Assembly (NCBI GenBank): GCA_022866185.1
Contig: JALHUG010000101.1
Span: forward strand, 1 to 5,803
Length of the DNA stretch: 5,803 nucleotides
From: Dehalococcoidia bacterium
Lineage (GTDB): Bacteria > Chloroflexota > Dehalococcoidia > SM23-28-2
Reading direction: 5' to 3'
The position numbers and the translations under genes were made by a program. The notes below the pieces were generated by a model. The model had not been told where the DNA came from. It saw only the letters and a program-made list of their open reading frames with translations, and searched no databases. Of the stretch, positions 4,772 through 5,803 are shown piece after piece. The first letter of the stretch is position 1, and each line of letters begins with the position of its first letter.

Positions 4772-5803
4772 GTGACCTCTTTTCATAGCTTTGGCCTCCG
4801 CACATCTAGTCGGGAGGCCCTGACCGCCATGACCATCGACACCCCAACGCCTATCCAGGAGCAAGCTATCCCGTTGCTCCTGGCAAGACGCGACGTGATC
4901 GGCCAAGCGTACACCGGCTCCGGCAAGACGCTGGCCTTCGGCTTGCCACTCATGGAGCGCTGCGATCCGCACCAGCGCCAAGTCCAAGCGCTGGTCCTGA
5001 CGCCCACGCGGGAGCTGGCCCACCAGGTGGGCGGAGTTCTTGCCGAGCTGGGCAGGCGCGCCGGGCTGAACGTCGCGCTTCTCTACGGGGGACGCGCCTT
5101 CGGGCCGCAGGAGATGGCGCTCAATAAAGGCGCCCAGATCGTCGTCGGCACGCCCGGTCGGGTGCTGGACCACCTCCGGCGGCGTACGCTGCGCCTCGAA
5201 CAGGTACGCATGCTAGTGGTAGACGAAGCCGACGAAATGCTCGACCTGGGGTTCGCGCCGGATGTCGAGCGCATCCTCGCGATGACGCCTCGTAGTCGGC
5301 AGACCGCGCTCTTTTCGGCAACGACGCCGCCGTGGGTGCACACCATCGCCGCCCGCCACCTCGTGGAGCCCGCTGTCATCACATCTGCTGTGTCCGAAGA
5401 AGTGGAACCGGACATCGACCACGTGGTGATTGAGGTTTGGCAGGGCGACAAGTTCCAGGTGCTCCGGCAGTTATTGGATGAATCGACGAACGGTGCGACC
5501 CTCGTTTTCGGCCGCACCAAACACGGCGTGCGCAACCTAGGCAGCCGCCTGGAGGCAGCAGGATACAGGGTGGCCGTGCTCCAGGGGAACCTCAGTCAGG
5601 GAGAGCGAGACCGCGCCCTGGACAGCTTTCGCTCCGGTCGGGTGGCGATCCTGGTGGCGACGAATGTGGCCGCCCGCGGGCTCGACGTGCTGAGCATCGA
5701 GCGCGTGATCAACTACGAGTTGCCGGAGACTGCTGACCTTTTCACCCATCGCGTCGGCCGGACCGGGCGGATGGGGCGGTCTGGTCGCGCCATCACCCTC
5801 ATC
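4772..5803 (+). CDS. DEAD-box ATP-dependent RNA helicase, 3' end outside the window
   Basis: DEAD-box helicases use ATP to open short RNA duplexes, acting in ribosome assembly, RNA decay and cold adaptation in the cytoplasm. The 344 visible codons contain nearly the complete core: upstream aromatic and Q motif (F7; TPIQEQAIP, 26-34), motif I AYTGSGKT (46-53), Ia PTRELA (78-83), GG (106-107), Ib TPGR (127-130), II DEAD (151-154), III SAT (182-184), IV LVFGRTK, V ATNVAARGLD (296-305) and VI HRVGRTGR (326-333). The frame is open to the last base, so the end of RecA-like domain 2 and any basic tail lie beyond. The start chosen is GTG 4772-4774, with AAAGGA five bases upstream; ATG at Met20 would cut into the N-terminal helix before the Q motif. 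It could be a DeaD-, CshA- or RhlE-type enzyme, and the missing tail is needed to decide. Confidence 0.95.
   Translation, partial: MTSFHSFGLRTSSREALTAMTIDTPTPIQEQAIPLLLARRDVIGQAYTGSGKTLAFGLPLMERCDPHQRQVQALVLTPTRELAHQVGGVLAELGRRAGLNVALLYGGRAFGPQEMALNKGAQIVVGTPGRVLDHLRRRTLRLEQVRMLVVDEADEMLDLGFAPDVERILAMTPRSRQTALFSATTPPWVHTIAARHLVEPAVITSAVSEEVEPDIDHVVIEVWQGDKFQVLRQLLDESTNGATLVFGRTKHGVRNLGSRLEAAGYRVAVLQGNLSQGERDRALDSFRSGRVAILVATNVAARGLDVLSIERVINYELPETADLFTHRVGRTGRMGRSGRAITLI

Noticed and set aside
4679..5173. 164-codon minus-strand ORF overlapping the helicase start
   Set aside because: It is antisense to DEAD-box motifs Q to Ib and resembles no family; the helicase frame explains the sequence.

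Overview
The window comes from a GC-rich bacterial chromosome. RF2 with a programmed frameshift and a DEAD-box RNA helicase are bacterial housekeeping genes. The endonuclease V resembles thermophile (Thermotoga-type) enzymes, and the DUF763 family is best known from archaea and thermophilic bacteria. A deep-branching or thermophile-affiliated bacterium, for example of Chloroflexota type, would fit, but the lineage is an inference and no rRNA is present to settle it.

Left part (1-2992), all read on the minus strand: a compact three-gene run, DUF763 protein (2980-1904), endonuclease V nfi (1893-1189) and peptide release factor 2 prfB (1158-51). The gaps are 10 and 30 bases, so they are probably co-transcribed, although a near-perfect TATAAT sits just before nfi. 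prfB is a split gene: a 22-codon leader ends in CTT TGA C, preceded by an SD-like GGAG, and a +1 shift restores a 368-residue RF2. Endonuclease V ends in QMSLF, a good match to the bacterial sliding-clamp binding motif.

Middle part (2993-4771): less GC-rich and irregular. It holds one intact gene, a stand-alone 311-residue SIR2-like (NADase-type) protein on the minus strand (4227-3292) with its own plausible promoter. Around it are probable gene fragments: a 29-codon open tail and a GC-rich hairpin downstream of the SIR2 gene; upstream, the tail of folD joined out of frame to the signal-peptide end of a lipoprotein gene, and before that the last ~33 codons of another unidentified gene. This looks like an accessory segment built by insertion and deletion between housekeeping genes.

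Right part (4772-5803), plus strand: a DEAD-box RNA helicase with a GTG start, running off the window with motifs Q through VI present. It is divergent from the middle block.

The left genes join DNA repair (endonuclease V and perhaps DUF763) with translation termination. The SIR2-like protein is the best candidate for an accessory, possibly anti-phage, function. No complete multi-gene defence system, CRISPR array, tRNA, rRNA or insertion sequence could be seen.
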